Notes: generated from the letters alone by a model not told the origin. 64,000 bases of DNA from Symsagittifera roscoffensis (GCF_963678635.1 NC_087063.1:53957074-54021073); one strand, 5' to 3'; numbered from the stretch's first letter, positions 42,421 through 53,480 are shown. Numbers and translations: made by a program.

Positions 42421-42778
42421 AGCTGGCACTACAGCCAGGACAAGTGATATGCTACACCACATTACTACAGAGATGATTCGGGATCTTGGATTTTAGAGAC
42501 GGGACTGCAGTTTTCAGTTTCCGGCTAGTGAAAATAACAGGGACACGAGTGATTTTGTTCAAATGTCTTCTAAACGTGTCACTCACAGTGCCTCTGTATT
42601 GCAAAGTGAACATTGTTGACAGGCCTCTGTCTTTCTTCTGCCTGTCCGTGATGTTGATTTTCGGCCCCAGCAGTAGTTTCTCTGAAGATGGGTTCGTAGA
42701 ATTGGGGTGGATACTGGTTTGCTTCCCATATCTTCTTTGCCTTTTGAATCTCAGTATGGAAATTGTTCCATGTCGATG
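42421..42778. repeat. 358-bp direct repeat, right copy
   Basis: Partner of 37855-38212. It includes the start of the GIY-YIG domain with the same TAG (42452-42454) and the RT thumb end, so it duplicates part of PLE copy 1. Confidence 0.85.
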
Positions 42779-43217
42779 TGGCATTATAGATGCGGTTAAT
42801 GCAGCCCTGAATCATGTTGCGTTTGTAACCAATCGGTGTTAGGGCTCTGAAGGTAAGGATCAGTCCAGTATCTGTGGGTCTCTGATTACAACTCGTACTC
42901 ACACATGCATCCTGGCATTTTACGAACATATCCAGAAAAAGGATACCGTTGTCTCTCAACCTTTCGATAGTAAATTCCAAGTTGTGATGAAGCGTGTTGA
43001 CCCTGTCCAAGATGCTGTCGATAGAGTCACTCTGCGCAGATCTCAAGATATCGTCTACATAGCGTCCGAAGATTTTAGCTTTTTCCCTAATGGCCGCAAC
43101 CTTCTCTTCTTGGCACTGAGTGCAAATCCACTGGTCACCATGCATATTCTTAATTGCATTGAGTGCTTGTTGTACACAAACAGTAGAAAAGCAGAAGTGT
43201 TGGAGGCCTGCTTCCAA
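42579..43217 (-). pseudogene. PLE copy 1, RT C-terminal half (motif C onward), 212 aa
   Basis: Begins in a Cys-rich region (HFCFSTVC, WICTQCQ), then FGRYVDDIL (RT motif C), LEFTIER and GILFLDMFV, PTDTG, and YKRNMIQGCINRI, which are signatures of Penelope-like RTs. The frame changes near the end. Motifs A and B are not in this copy. Confidence 0.8.
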
Positions 43218-43321
43218 CGGCGTCAGAATAGCTACCGACGTGTTGCAGGACGCAGAGACTGAAAGTGCAGAGTCGGTGTCGCAGGAGGGGATGGAGCATT
43301 GACAAATGGCCGTAAAACAAG

Positions 43322-43417
43322 ATGCAAAAAGAAAGAAAATTGGAAGAATTTAGAGGTTTTAGAACTTCTAAACGACGAAAGAAGAAAACAAAGAAGCGAC
43401 GAAAGAGAAGATGTTAA
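43322..43417 (+). other. Conserved 31-codon basic mini-frame at PLE unit ends
   Basis: MQKERKLEEF followed by an Arg/Lys run, ending RKRRC then TAA. It recurs at 45208-45303, 47094-47189 and 49005-49100 with few changes, always antisense to the PLE. The composition is nuclear-localisation-like. It may be chance in A-rich UTR sequence. Confidence 0.25.
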
Positions 43418-44057
43418 AACTCAGAATTGTTTTGTAAGTTTTTAAATGGATCAAGTAGCTGTTTCCGAGTTTTTGGTTGCCAATGTGTTTTTAAATTAAG
43501 TTCATGATGTTTCTAGTTTTTTGTTGGCCAAAAAGCTCGCTGTTATGATCGACTGGAAAGTAGTTTTAGATTTTCAGTTATGTTGTATTAGAATCAAATG
43601 TTAAGTATGTAGTGATATACATATACATGGAGGACAAATGACGAAAAATCCTATTACCTTCACTGTGAACAGCTGTGTCCCTGGCTACAGAGGTCAGCTG
43701 GAGAGCAATGAAGGAAAGGATGATAAGCCGTTCATCTACCTCAGAGACATAGCAGACGAGTTTTGTCTGAAGCTTGGTAGAGAGGTGAGTGAATTGAAGT
43801 GGTATATTTATATTACGCTTGCTATAAGCAAAATTGCTCAGGAAAAACAATCAATGTTAGTTAAGAGAACGTTTTCGATTGATTACAATCATCATCAGTC
43901 TAAAAAAGGAAAAACAATAAACGCACAATCCAAAGTGTACAAACAGAAATGAAATCAAAAATAAAAAACAAAAAACTGTATAAAAATAGCACCCAGAGAT
44001 CTAAAAAGTATATAGATATCTTTAAGCTATCTATGATGGGACAATAATGATGTTTTT

Positions 44058-45188
44058 CTAAACCTTGACTGTGAGTTCGCGCGACCTGTATCCTTCTTTT
44101 CCGTTGATCCTTGGTTTGAGTCGGCTGATGTGGAGGGCCTCAAGCGTTAAAATTTTGACAGGGTCGTTAGATCGATCTATGATCTTTGCCATTAAGTTTT
44201 CTGTGTTGCCAACGCATTGTGTCATGTGTTCACCCACTGGAGTAGAGATCCGCGAATGCTCGTTAAGGCGTGTGGTGAGGTGTCGGGTTGTCTGCCCAAC
44301 ATAGCTGGTACTACAGCCAGGACAAGTGATATGCTACACCACATTACTACAGAGATGATTCGGGATCTTGGATTTTAGAGACGGGACTGCAGTTTTCAGT
44401 TTCCGGGTAGTGAAAATAACAGGGATACGAGTGATATTGTTCAAATGTCTTCTAAACGTGTCACTCACAGTGCCTCTGTATTGCAAAGTGAACATTGTTG
44501 ACAGGCCTTTGTCTTTCTCTGCCTGTCCGTGATGTTGATTTTCGTTCCCAGCAGTAGTTTCTCTGAAGATGGGTTCGTAGAATTGGGGTGGATACTGGTT
44601 TGCTTCCCATATCTTCTTTGTTTTTTGAATCTCAGAATGGAAATTGTTCCATGTCGATGTGGCATTATAGATGCGGTTAATGCAGCCCTGAATCATGTTG
44701 CGTTTGTAACCAATCGGTGTAAGGGCTCTGAAGTTAAGGATCAGTCCAGTATCTGCGGGTTTCTGATAACAACTCTTACTCACACATGCATCATGGCATT
44801 TTACGAACATGTCCAGAAAAAGGATACCGTTGTCTCTCAACCTTTCGATAGTAAATTCCAAGTTGTGATGAAGCGTGTTGACCCTGTCCAAGATGCTGTC
44901 GATAGAGTCACTCTGCGCAGATCTCAAGATATCGTCTAATAGCGTCCGAAGATTTTAGCTTTTTCCCTAATGGCCGCAACCTTCTCCTTTTCTTGGCACA
45001 GAGTGCAAATCCACTGGTCACCATGCATATTCTTAATTGCATTGAGTGCTTGTTGTACACAAAGAGTAGAAAAGCAGAAGTGTTGGAGGCCTGCTTCCAA
45101 CGGCGTCAGAATAGCTACCGACGTGTTGCAGGACGCAGAGACTGAAAGTGCAGAGTCGTTGTCGCAGGAGGAGGGGTTGGAGCATTGA
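44058..45188 (-). pseudogene. PLE copy 2: partial RT and GIY-YIG
   Basis: RT frame 44334-44927 from just after motif C to the TAG at 44334-44336, then an unbroken GIY-YIG frame 44058-44333. Motif C is destroyed by a one-base deletion near 44938 (Tyr followed by TAG). The Cys-rich WICTQC region and the truncated 5' end reach 45188. Confidence 0.8.
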
Positions 45189-45948
45189 CAAATGGTCGTA
45201 AAACAAGATGCAAAAAGAAAGAAAATTAGAAGAATTTAGACGTTTTAGAACTTCTAAACGGCGAACGAAGAAAACAAAGAAGCGACGAAAGAGAAGATGT
45301 TAAAACTCAGAATTGTTTAGTAAGTTTTTAAATGGATCAAGTAGCTGTTTCCGAGTTTCTGGTTGCCAATGTGTTTTTAAATTAAGTTAATGATGTTTCT
45401 AATTTTTTGTTGGCGAAAAAGCTCGCTGTTATGATCGACTGGAAAGTAGTTTTAGATTTTCAGTTATGTTGTATTAGAATCAAAGTCAAGTATGTAGTGA
45501 TATACATATACATGGAGGACAAATGACGAAAAATCTTATCACTTTCACTGTGAACAGCTGTGTCCCTGGCTACAGAGGTCAGCTGGAGCTGAAGCGCAAT
45601 GAAGGAAAGGATGATAAGCCGTTCATCTACCTCAGAGTCATAGTAGACGAGTTTTGTCTAAAGCTTGGTAGAGAGGTGAGTGAATTGAAGTAGTATATTT
45701 ATTTTACGCTTGCTATAAGCAAAATTGCTCAGGAAAAACAATCAATGTTAGTTAAGCGAACGTTTTCGATTGATTACAATCATCATCAGTCAAAAAAAGG
45801 AAAATTAATAAACGCACAATCCAAAGTGTACAAACAGAAATGAAATCAAAATTGAAAAACAAAAAACAGTATAAAAATAGCACCGAGAGATCTAAAAAGT
45901 ATATAGATATCTTTAAGCTATCTATGATGGGACAATAATGATGTTTTT

Positions 45949-47074
45949 CTAAACCTTGACTGTGAGTTCGCGCGACCTGTATTCTTCTTTTCTGTTGATC
46001 CTTGGTTTGAGTCGGTTGATGTGGAGGGCCTCAAGCGTTAAAATTTTGACAGGGTCGTTAGATCGATCTATGATCTTTGCCATCAAGTTTTATGTGTTGC
46101 CAACGCATTGTGTCATGTGTTCACCCACTGGAGTAGAGATCCGCGAATGCTCGTTAAGGCGTGTGGTGAGGTGTCGGGTTGTCTGCCCAACATAGCTGGT
46201 ACTACAGCCAGGACAAGTGATATGCTACACCACATTACTAGAGAGATGATTCGGGATCTTGGATTTTAGAGACGGGACTCCAGTTTTCAGTTTCCGGGTA
46301 GTGAAAATAACAGGGACACGAGTGATATTGTTCAAATGTCTTCTAAACGTGTCACTCACAGTGCCTCTGTATTGCAAAGTGAACATTGTTGACAGGCCTT
46401 TGTCTTTCTCTGCCTGTCCGTGATGTTGATTTTCGTTCCCAGCAGTAGTTTCTCTGAAGATGGGTTCGTAGAATTGGGGTGGATACTGGTTTGCTTCCCA
46501 TATCTTCTTTTTGAATCTCAGAATGGAAATTGTTCCATGTCGATGTGGCATTATAGATGCGGTTAATGCAGCCCTGAATCATGTTGCGTTTGTAACCAAT
46601 CGGTGTAAGGGCTCTGAAGTTAAGGATCAGTCCAGTATCTGCGGGTTTCTGATAACAACTCTTACTCACACATGCATCCTGGCATTTTACGAACATGTCC
46701 AGAAAAAGGATACCGTTGTCTCTCAACCTTTCGATAGTAAATTCCAAGTTGTGATGAAGCGTGTTGACCCTGTCCAAGATGCTGTCGATAGAGTCACTCT
46801 GCGCAGATCTCAAGATATCGTCTAATAGCGTCCGAAGATTTTAGCTTTTTCCCTAATGGCCGCAACCTTCTCCTTTTCTTGGCACTGAGTGCAAATCCAC
46901 TGGTCACCATGCATATTCTTAATTGCATTGAGTGCTTGTTGTACACAAAGAGTAGAAAAGCAGAAGTGTTGGAGGCCTGCTTCCAACGGCGTCAGAATAG
47001 CTACCGACGTGTTGCAGGACGCAGAGACTGAAAGTGCAGAGTCGTTGTCGCAGGAGGAGGGGTTGGAGCATTGA
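45949..47074 (-). pseudogene. PLE copy 3: partial RT and GIY-YIG
   Basis: Like copy 2, with the same one-base deletion in motif C (about 46825) and a small deletion near 46511 that shifts the RT frame. GIY-YIG 45949-46224 is open, and the shared TAG is at 46225-46227. Confidence 0.8.
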
Positions 47075-47834
47075 CAAATGGTCGTAAAACAAGATGCAAA
47101 AAGAAAGAAAATTAGAAGAATTTAGACGTTTTAGAACTTCTAAACGACGAACGAAGAAAACAAAGAAGCGACGAAAGAGAAGATGTTAAAACTCAGAATT
47201 GTTTAGTAAGTTTTTAAATGGATCAAGTAGCTGTTTCCGAGTTTCTGGTTGCCAATGTGTTTTTAAATTAAGTTAATGATGTTTCTAATTTTTTGTTGGC
47301 AAAAAAGCTCGCTGTTATGATCGACTGGAAAGTAGTTTTAGATTTTCAGTTATGTTGTATTAGAATCAAAGTCAAGTATGTAGTGATATACATATACATG
47401 GAGGACAAATGACGGAAAATCCTATCACTTTCACTGTGAACAGCTGTGTCCCTGGCTACAGAGGTCAGCTGGAGCTGAAGCGCAATGAAGGAAAGGATGA
47501 TAAGCCGTTCATCTACCTCAGAGTCATAGTAGACGAGTTTTGTCTGAAGCTTTGTAGAGAGGTGAGTGAATTGAAGTAGTATATTTATTTTACGCTTGCT
47601 ATAAGCAAAATTGCTCAGGAAAAACAATCAATGTTAGTTAAGCGAACGTTTTCGATTGATTACAATCATCATCAGTCAAAAAAAGGAAAATTAATAAACG
47701 CACAATCCAAAGTGTACAAACAGAAATGAAATCAAAATTGAAAAACAAAAAACAGTATAAAAATAGCACCGAGAGATCTAAAAAGTATATAGATATCTTT
47801 AAGCTATCTATGATGGGACAATAATGATGTTTTT

Positions 47835-48985
47835 CTAAACCTTGATTGTGAGTTCGCGCGACCTGTATTCTTCTTTTCTGTTGATCCTTGGTTTGAGTCG
47901 GTTGATGTGGAGGGCCTCAAGCGTTAAAATTTTGACAGGGTCGTTAGATCGATCTATGATCTTTGCCATCAAGTTTTCTGTGTTGCCAACGCATTGTGTC
48001 ATGTGTTCACCCACTGGAGTAGAGATCCGCGAATGCTCGTTAAGGCGTGTGGTGAGGTGTCGGGTTGTCTGCCCAACATAGCTGGCACTACAGCCAGGAC
48101 AAGTGATATGCTACACCACATTACTACAGAGATGATTAGGGATCTTGGATTTAAGAGACGGGACAGCAGTTTTCAGTTTCCGGGTAGTGAAAATAACAGG
48201 GACACGAGTGATATTGTTCAAATGTCTTGTAAACGTGTCACTCACAGTGCCTCTGTTTTGCTAAGTGAACATTGTTGACTGGCCTTTGTCTTTCTTCTGC
48301 CTGTCCGTGATGTTGATTTTCGGCCCCAGCAGTTTATCAATAGTTTCCCTGAAGATGGGTTCGTAGAGTTGGGGTGGATACTGGTTTGCTTCCCATATCT
48401 TCTTTGCCTTTTGAATCTCAGAATGGAAATTGTTCCATGTCGATGTGGCACTATAGATGCGGTTAATGCAGCCCTGAATCATGTTGCGTTTGTAACCAAT
48501 CGGTGTAAGGGCTCTGAAGGTAAGGATCAGTCCAGTATCTGCGGGTTTCTGATAACAACTCGTACTCACACATGCATCCTGGCATTTTACGAACATGTCC
48601 AGAAAAAGGATACCGTTGTCTCTCAACCTTTCGATAGTAAATTCCAAGTTGTGATGAAGCGTGTTGACCCTGTCCAAGATGCTGTAAGATGCTGTCGATA
48701 GAGTCACTCTGCGCAGATCTCAAGATATCGTCTACATACCGTCCGAAGATTTTAGCTTTTTCCCTAATGGCCGCAACCTTCTCCTTTTCTTGGCACTGAG
48801 TGCAAATCCACTGGTCACCATGCATATTCTTAATTGCATTGAGTGCTCGTTGTACACAAAGAGTAGAAAAGCAGAAGTGTTGGAGGCCTGCTTCCAACGG
48901 CGTCAGAATAGCTACCGACGTTTTGCAGGACGCAGAGACTGAAAGTGCAGAGTCGGTGTCGCAGGAGGAGATGATGGAGCATTAA
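47835..48985 (-). pseudogene. PLE copy 4: partial RT and GIY-YIG
   Basis: Motif C is intact (GRYVDDIL). A short duplication near 48685 shifts the frame after it, and an extra TTATCAATAG-like piece near 48337 is shared with copy 5. GIY-YIG 47835-48110 is open, and TAG lies at 48111-48113. Confidence 0.8.
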
Positions 48986-50695
48986 CAAATGGTCGTAAAA
49001 CAAGATGCAAAAAGAAAGAAAATTAGAAGAATTTAGACGTTTTAGAACTTCTAAACGACGAACGAAGAAAACAAAGAAGCGACGAAAGAGAAGATGTTAA
49101 AACTCAGAATTGTTTAGGAAGTTTTTAAATGGATCAAGTAGCTGTTTCCGAGTTTCTGGTTGCCAATGTGTTTTTAAATTAAGTTAATGATGTTTCTAAT
49201 TTTTTGTTGGCGAAAAAGCTCGCTGTTATGATCGACTGGAAAGTAGTTTTAGATTTTCAGTTATGTTGTATTAGAATCAAATGTCAAGTATGTAGTGATA
49301 TACATATACATGGAGGACAAATGACGAAAAATCCTATCACTTTCACTGTGAACAGCTGTGTCCCTGGCTACAGAGGTCAGCTGGAGCTGAAGAGCAATGA
49401 AGGAAAGGATGATAAGCCGTTCATCTACCTCAGAGTCATAGTAGACGAGTTTTGTCTAAAGCTTGGTAGAGAGGTGAGTGAATTGAAGTAGTATATTTAT
49501 ATTACGCTTGCTATAAGCAAAATTGTTCAGGGAAAAACAATCAATGTTAGTTAAGCGAACGTTTTCGATTGATTACAATCATCATCAGTCGAAAAAAGGA
49601 AAATTAATAATTGCACAATCCAAAGTTTACAAACAGAAATGAAATCAAAAATGAAAAACAAAAAACAGTATAAAAATAGCACCGAGAGATCTAAAAAATA
49701 TATAGATATCTTTAAGCTATCTATGATGGGACAATAATGATGTTTTTCTAAACCTTGACTTTGAGTTCGCGCGACCTGTATTCTTCTTTTCTGTTGATCC
49801 TTGGTTTGAGTCGGTTGATGTGGAGGGCCTCAAGCGTTAAAATTTTGACAGGGTCGTTAGATCGATCTATGATCTTTGCCATCAAGTTTTCTGAGTTGCT
49901 AACGCATTGTGCCATGTGTTCACCCACTGGAGTAGAGATCCGCGAATGCTCGTTAAGGCGTGTGGTGAGGTGTCGGGTTGTCTGCCCAACATAGCTGGCA
50001 CTACAGCCAGGACAAGTGATATGCTACACCAAATTACTACAGAGATGATTCGGGATCTTGGATTTTCGAGACGGGACAGCAGTTTTCAGTTTCCGGGTAG
50101 TGAAAATAACAGGGACATGAGTGATATTGTTCAAATGTCTTCTAAACGTGTCACTCACAGTGCCTCTGTATTGCAAAGTGAACATTGTTGACTGGCCTTT
50201 GTCTTTCTTCTGCCTGTCCGTGATGTTGATTTTCGGCCCCAGCAGTTTATCAATAGTTTCTCTGAAGATGGGTTCGTAGAGTTGGGGTGGATACTGGTTT
50301 GCTTCCCATATCTTCTTTGCCTTTTGAATCTCAGTATGGAAATTGTTCCATGTCGATGTGGCAATATAGATGCGGTGAATGCAGCCCTGAATCATGTTGC
50401 GTTTGTAACCAGTCTATGTAAGGGCTCTGAAGGAAAGGATCAGTCCAGTATCTGTGGTCTTCTGATAACAACTCGTACTCACACATGCATCCTGGCATTT
50501 TACTAACATGTTTAGAAAAATAATACCGTTGTCTCGCAACCTTTCGATAGTAAATTCCAAGTTGTGATGAAGCGTGTTGACCCTGTCCAAGATGCTGTCG
50601 ATAGAGTCACTCTGCGCAGATCTCAAGATATCGTCTTCATAGCGTCCGAAGATTTAAGCTTTTTCCCTAATGGCCGGAACCTTCTCCTCTTCTTG

Positions 50696-50842
50696 GCACT
50701 GAGTGCAAATCCACTGGTCACCATGCATGTTCTTAAATGCATTGAGTGAGGTGTCATTGCCTTTACGATGAAACCAGAACTTGCATTTCTTGCACCGTAT
50801 AGAGTATCCTTTCCAAGTACCCTTCACGGCGCAGACGGGACA
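50696..50842 (-). other. PHD-like zinc finger between RT motifs B and C
   Basis: Cysteines spaced CPVC, C..C (RCKKC), then WFH, and WICTQC, i.e. C4-H-C2 of a C4HC3 PHD finger; the Cys normally two residues after the His is Gly. It sits between VWIERFE (after motif B) and the YxDD motif. Copies 1-4 retain only its last part. Confidence 0.6.
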
Positions 50843-51185
50843 CATTGTCTTATCATCAGTCGCAGATCTTTCTTGCTCTGTATTGATGGAGTGTGGTTCA
50901 TCTGAGGCAATGACATATTCAAACCGCTCTATCCACACTTTGGCCAGAATAACCGCCATTACAGCTCCCATCCTTTTGAACGTACCATTTATCGCCACAC
51001 ATGAAGTTGACATCAGTAACTGCCAGTTGCATGAGTTGCTTGCATGTAGCTCTGTCGATTTCCGGGGCCGAGTCAGAGTTGTAAAGCACGTGGCAAGCTG
51101 TGTCAATGGCCTCCGCAACTGGTACGTTAGTGTAGAGACTTCTCACGTCTAAGGAAAAAATCTCTTCATCGTCCAGCAATTGTAC

Positions 51186-51335
51186 GTCCGTGAGTCTCTT
51201 TTTCATGTCAGTGGTGGATGTTTCAATATTGGCACCAGGGACCCGACTGAACAAAATAACGTCCTTGAGTCTCTTTTTCATGTCAATGGTGGATGTTCCA
51301 ATATTGGCACCAGGGACCCGACTGAACAAAATAGC
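51186..51335 (-). repeat. In-frame 75-bp tandem duplication in PLE copy 5
   Basis: GTCC[GT]TGAGTCTC recurs at 51186 and 51261. It encodes 25 residues twice (SRVPGANI...DMKKRL) just before RT motif A. Confidence 0.85.
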
Positions 51336-52167
51336 AAGCCATCTTATCATAGCAGCTACCAGGTAAAGAGAGCACCGGTCTAAGGGGTTTGCTTCTTTAG
51401 GTACTTTTACCAATCCATATAACCTGGCCGGTTGGGCACCCGTTGAATGAAGGTGTTGATAGAGCCACATTGGAATCTTCTCACTGTCGGCAAGTTGTTT
51501 CAGTGTTCTGTTGAACTGGTCTTCCACTTTCAAAGTAATCTCTTTCCGTGAGGTGGGCAAGATCTCAAATTGAGGGCAGTTTAAAATGTCATCCAACATA
51601 GAAAAGTAGTCAACGTCGGACATCAGGCATAAACCAGCTCCTTTGTCGAACGGGTACGCCTTTGATGTTCTCTTTCCGAAGATAGCTATTTATTTTTCCA
51701 AGGTTAGGTTCATCTTTTTGTTTCTTCATTTCTATAAGGTACCACACCGTGAGTGTGTTCACTTCATTCAACTTGTCGTTCTCGATATCATTAGTTTTCA
51801 AGTTGTACAGGAGACGATCCACATCTGCTAGGAAGTGTAAGTCGATAGACTTGTCGCCCACTGGGTGTTTCGGACTCAACGATAAGTAGTCAAGCACTAA
51901 ATCTGGCACTTTAATGGTTCCCACAATCCTGACAGTATTCTTTATAATGTAGAGGGGTTTTTCTTGTACGCTGGAGAGGTTCTCAAGCTTTCCGCGATGC
52001 CGATCATTTAATTCAGACACTAGTTCGCGCATGTATTTTCTAGTATGGAACACTTTGGAAGGGAGAGTGGCCTCAGAGGTGTGTTTGAGAAACTCTTTGC
52101 GTGCGTTACCAATCTCCTCTTTGACTTCTAGGACTCGAGCACTGGCAGTGCTTATCTCTTTCTTCAA

Positions 52168-52628
52168 TAGATTCCTGTGGAAGTTATGAACGATGGTAGG
52201 ATCAAAACAACCGTTGCTGGGAATGCGGAACTAGAGAAATCGTGGGGTCAAATCGTTTCTCAGACAAGAGTGAAGGAAATAAACACGGTACTTGTTATGT
52301 ATGTGCTTACGCAAGCTACGTTGATATCGCACAAAATATCTCCAAGTGTCGTTTTTCTTCCAAATTCTCGCCAAGTATGGTAGAGGGACAAGTAAATGGA
52401 CCATGATCAGAGAAGCAAAAACACAGATAAAGAACCAGACAATCACGGGACAGAGAACACGACGGGCGCAAACGAGCTTGGGCGCCTCCGAGGAGCCGAG
52501 CCCCTCTGGAGTCAATTAAGGCACGAAAAAAAAACCGCCTTAACTCTACTGAGTTCCTGCTTTCTTCTTGTTTCGACGTTTCTTAGTTAGTTTTCGTTTC
52601 TTCGACCTCGACTTTTTCACCAGTTGTT
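52168..52628. other. Non-coding, between the SGNH-like ORF and PLE copy 5
   Basis: Holds a short Lys/Arg-rich minus-strand stretch near 52560-52615 that could be the out-of-frame tail of the SGNH-like ORF. No other feature. Confidence 0.4.
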
Positions 52629-53192
52629 CTAGTTTGGACTAAGGGATTCAAATGTCAATTCAATATGCTGTTTTGGGTGAAATTCTCTCAGTTCCTCTTT
52701 GTAGTCAGGCTTCCTCAGATTCCTTTTAGATGACAAGTGTCGTTCTGTGTGCAATACTAAAATACCAGTTGTCACCAGCGCTTCGAAGATGTCTGGCGTT
52801 CCACACCGCCTCGTGTATATGATACACTTGATCCTGTTCTTGAACTGCAAGAGGATCTGAAGCAATTTGCTTACGTCAAGTGCAGTGTTGTTATTGCTGC
52901 GGTGTTTAGAAATCGAGTTGTTAATTACGTCGTGCCAGATAACGATATTAGACACTTCCTTCAACTTTCCTTTCACCAGCAGTTTCTTCAATACTTTCAA
53001 CTGGTTCCTTGTTCGGTTGTTGAAACTCAGGCCAGGGATAGGGGTCGCACGACTCAGCAGCCTCTTTCTCTTGCAATAATTTTCTGAATATATCGCTCTC
53101 GAGAGCGAACTCGCACCAATAAAATATATGCTTCGACCAAAGTCACCGTCACTTTTGTCCATTGATGTATGAAACTTGCTCAGGAAAAACAA
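52629..53192 (-). CDS. SGNH-like ORF upstream of PLE copy 5, 187 aa
   Basis: IYFIGASSLSRAI near residue 22-35 resembles a block I GxS, NIVIWHDVINNSI near 82-95 resembles the W.D.xN block III, and the strand/helix order KCIIYTRRCGTP, ILVLHTE fits an SGNH fold. The usual DxxH block is not clear, so it may be catalytically dead. It is followed, in another frame, by a basic KKSRSKKRK tail. It lies immediately upstream of the PLE in the same orientation, inside the terminal repeat, so it may be a first ORF of the element. Confidence 0.45.
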   Translation of the reverse strand: MFFLSKFHTSMDKSDGDFGRSIYFIGASSLSRAIYSENYCKRKRLLSRATPIPGLSFNNRTRNQLKVLKKLLVKGKLKEVSNIVIWHDVINNSISKHRSNNNTALDVSKLLQILLQFKNRIKCIIYTRRCGTPDIFEALVTTGILVLHTERHLSSKRNLRKPDYKEELREFHPKQHIELTFESLSPN

Positions 53193-53396
53193 TCAATGTT
53201 AGTTAAGAGAACGTTTTCGATTGATTACAATCATCATCAGTCTAAAAAAGGAAAAACAATAAACGTACAATTCAAACTGTACAAAGAAAAAAATTCAAAA
53301 TGAAAAACAAAAAACAGTATAAAAATAGCACCGAGAGATCTATAAAAAATTATAGATGTCTTTAAGCCATCTTTGATGGGACAATAAAGATGTTTT
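53176..53396 (-). repeat. Partial PLE terminal sequence (pseudo-LTR-like)
   Basis: Matches 37385-37605 of the unit (AAAAACAATCAATGTTAGTT ... GATGGGACAATAA), so the element is bounded by direct terminal sequence on both sides. Confidence 0.8.
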
Positions 53397-53407
53397 TAGA
53401 AAAGGAT

Positions 53408-53472
53408 GGGGACAGCCGGGGATTGAACTCGGGGCCTCTCGCACCCAAAGCGAGAATCATACCACTGTCCAG
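53408..53472 (-). tRNA. tRNA-Pro(UGG)-like gene with internal D-arm deletion (probable pseudogene)
   Basis: Anticodon stem-loop CTCGC-TTTGGGT-GCGAG is perfect with anticodon TGG, and the T-arm (GAGTTCAATC) and 3' acceptor TGTCCCC are present. The 5' acceptor GGACA is followed directly by GTGGTATG, missing about seven bases of the D-arm, which creates the palindrome CCACTGGACAGTGG. Likely inactive or tRNA-derived repeat. Confidence 0.6.
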
Positions 53473-53480
53473 TGGTAAGA

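Larger units (their letters stand above)
49748..52167 (-). pseudogene. PLE copy 5: near-complete Penelope-like protein
   Basis: N-terminal segment 51610-52167 (LSLSPKHPVGD, LNEVNTLTVWYLI), RT segment 50919-51623 with HSTGAQPARLYGLVKVPKE, FSLDVRSLYTNVPVAEAI (motif A), then after a frame change AVILAKVWIERFE (motif B, eroded), a PHD-like finger (50696-50842), motif C as YEDDI after a TAA near 50655, the thumb (to 50414), a segment 50024-50395, the shared TAG at 50024-50026, and GIY-YIG 49748-50023. An in-frame 75-bp duplication lies at 51186-51335. The enzyme is inactive but shows the full architecture. Confidence 0.85.
36985..53396 (-). mobile_element. Tandem array of five Penelope-like element copies
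   Basis: Unit starts (GTAAGTTTTTAAATGGATCAAG) are at about 36985, 43435, 45320, 47207 and 49117: spacing 1885, 1887 and 1910 bp, and 6450 for the first, which contains a 4.2-kb insertion plus a 358-bp duplication. All read right to left: RT, then GIY-YIG, then a non-coding/antisense region. Copies 1-4 begin within the RT, while copy 5 is nearly full length. A partial terminal sequence at 53176-53396 repeats the unit's 37380-37615 region. Tandem partial copies acting as pseudo-LTRs are typical of Penelope-like elements. Confidence 0.85.

Noticed and set aside
37855-42778. The 358-bp repeats as LTRs of the inserted element
   Set aside because: They encode part of the PLE, match every other array unit, and the insert is a non-LTR element with an (ATT)n tail.
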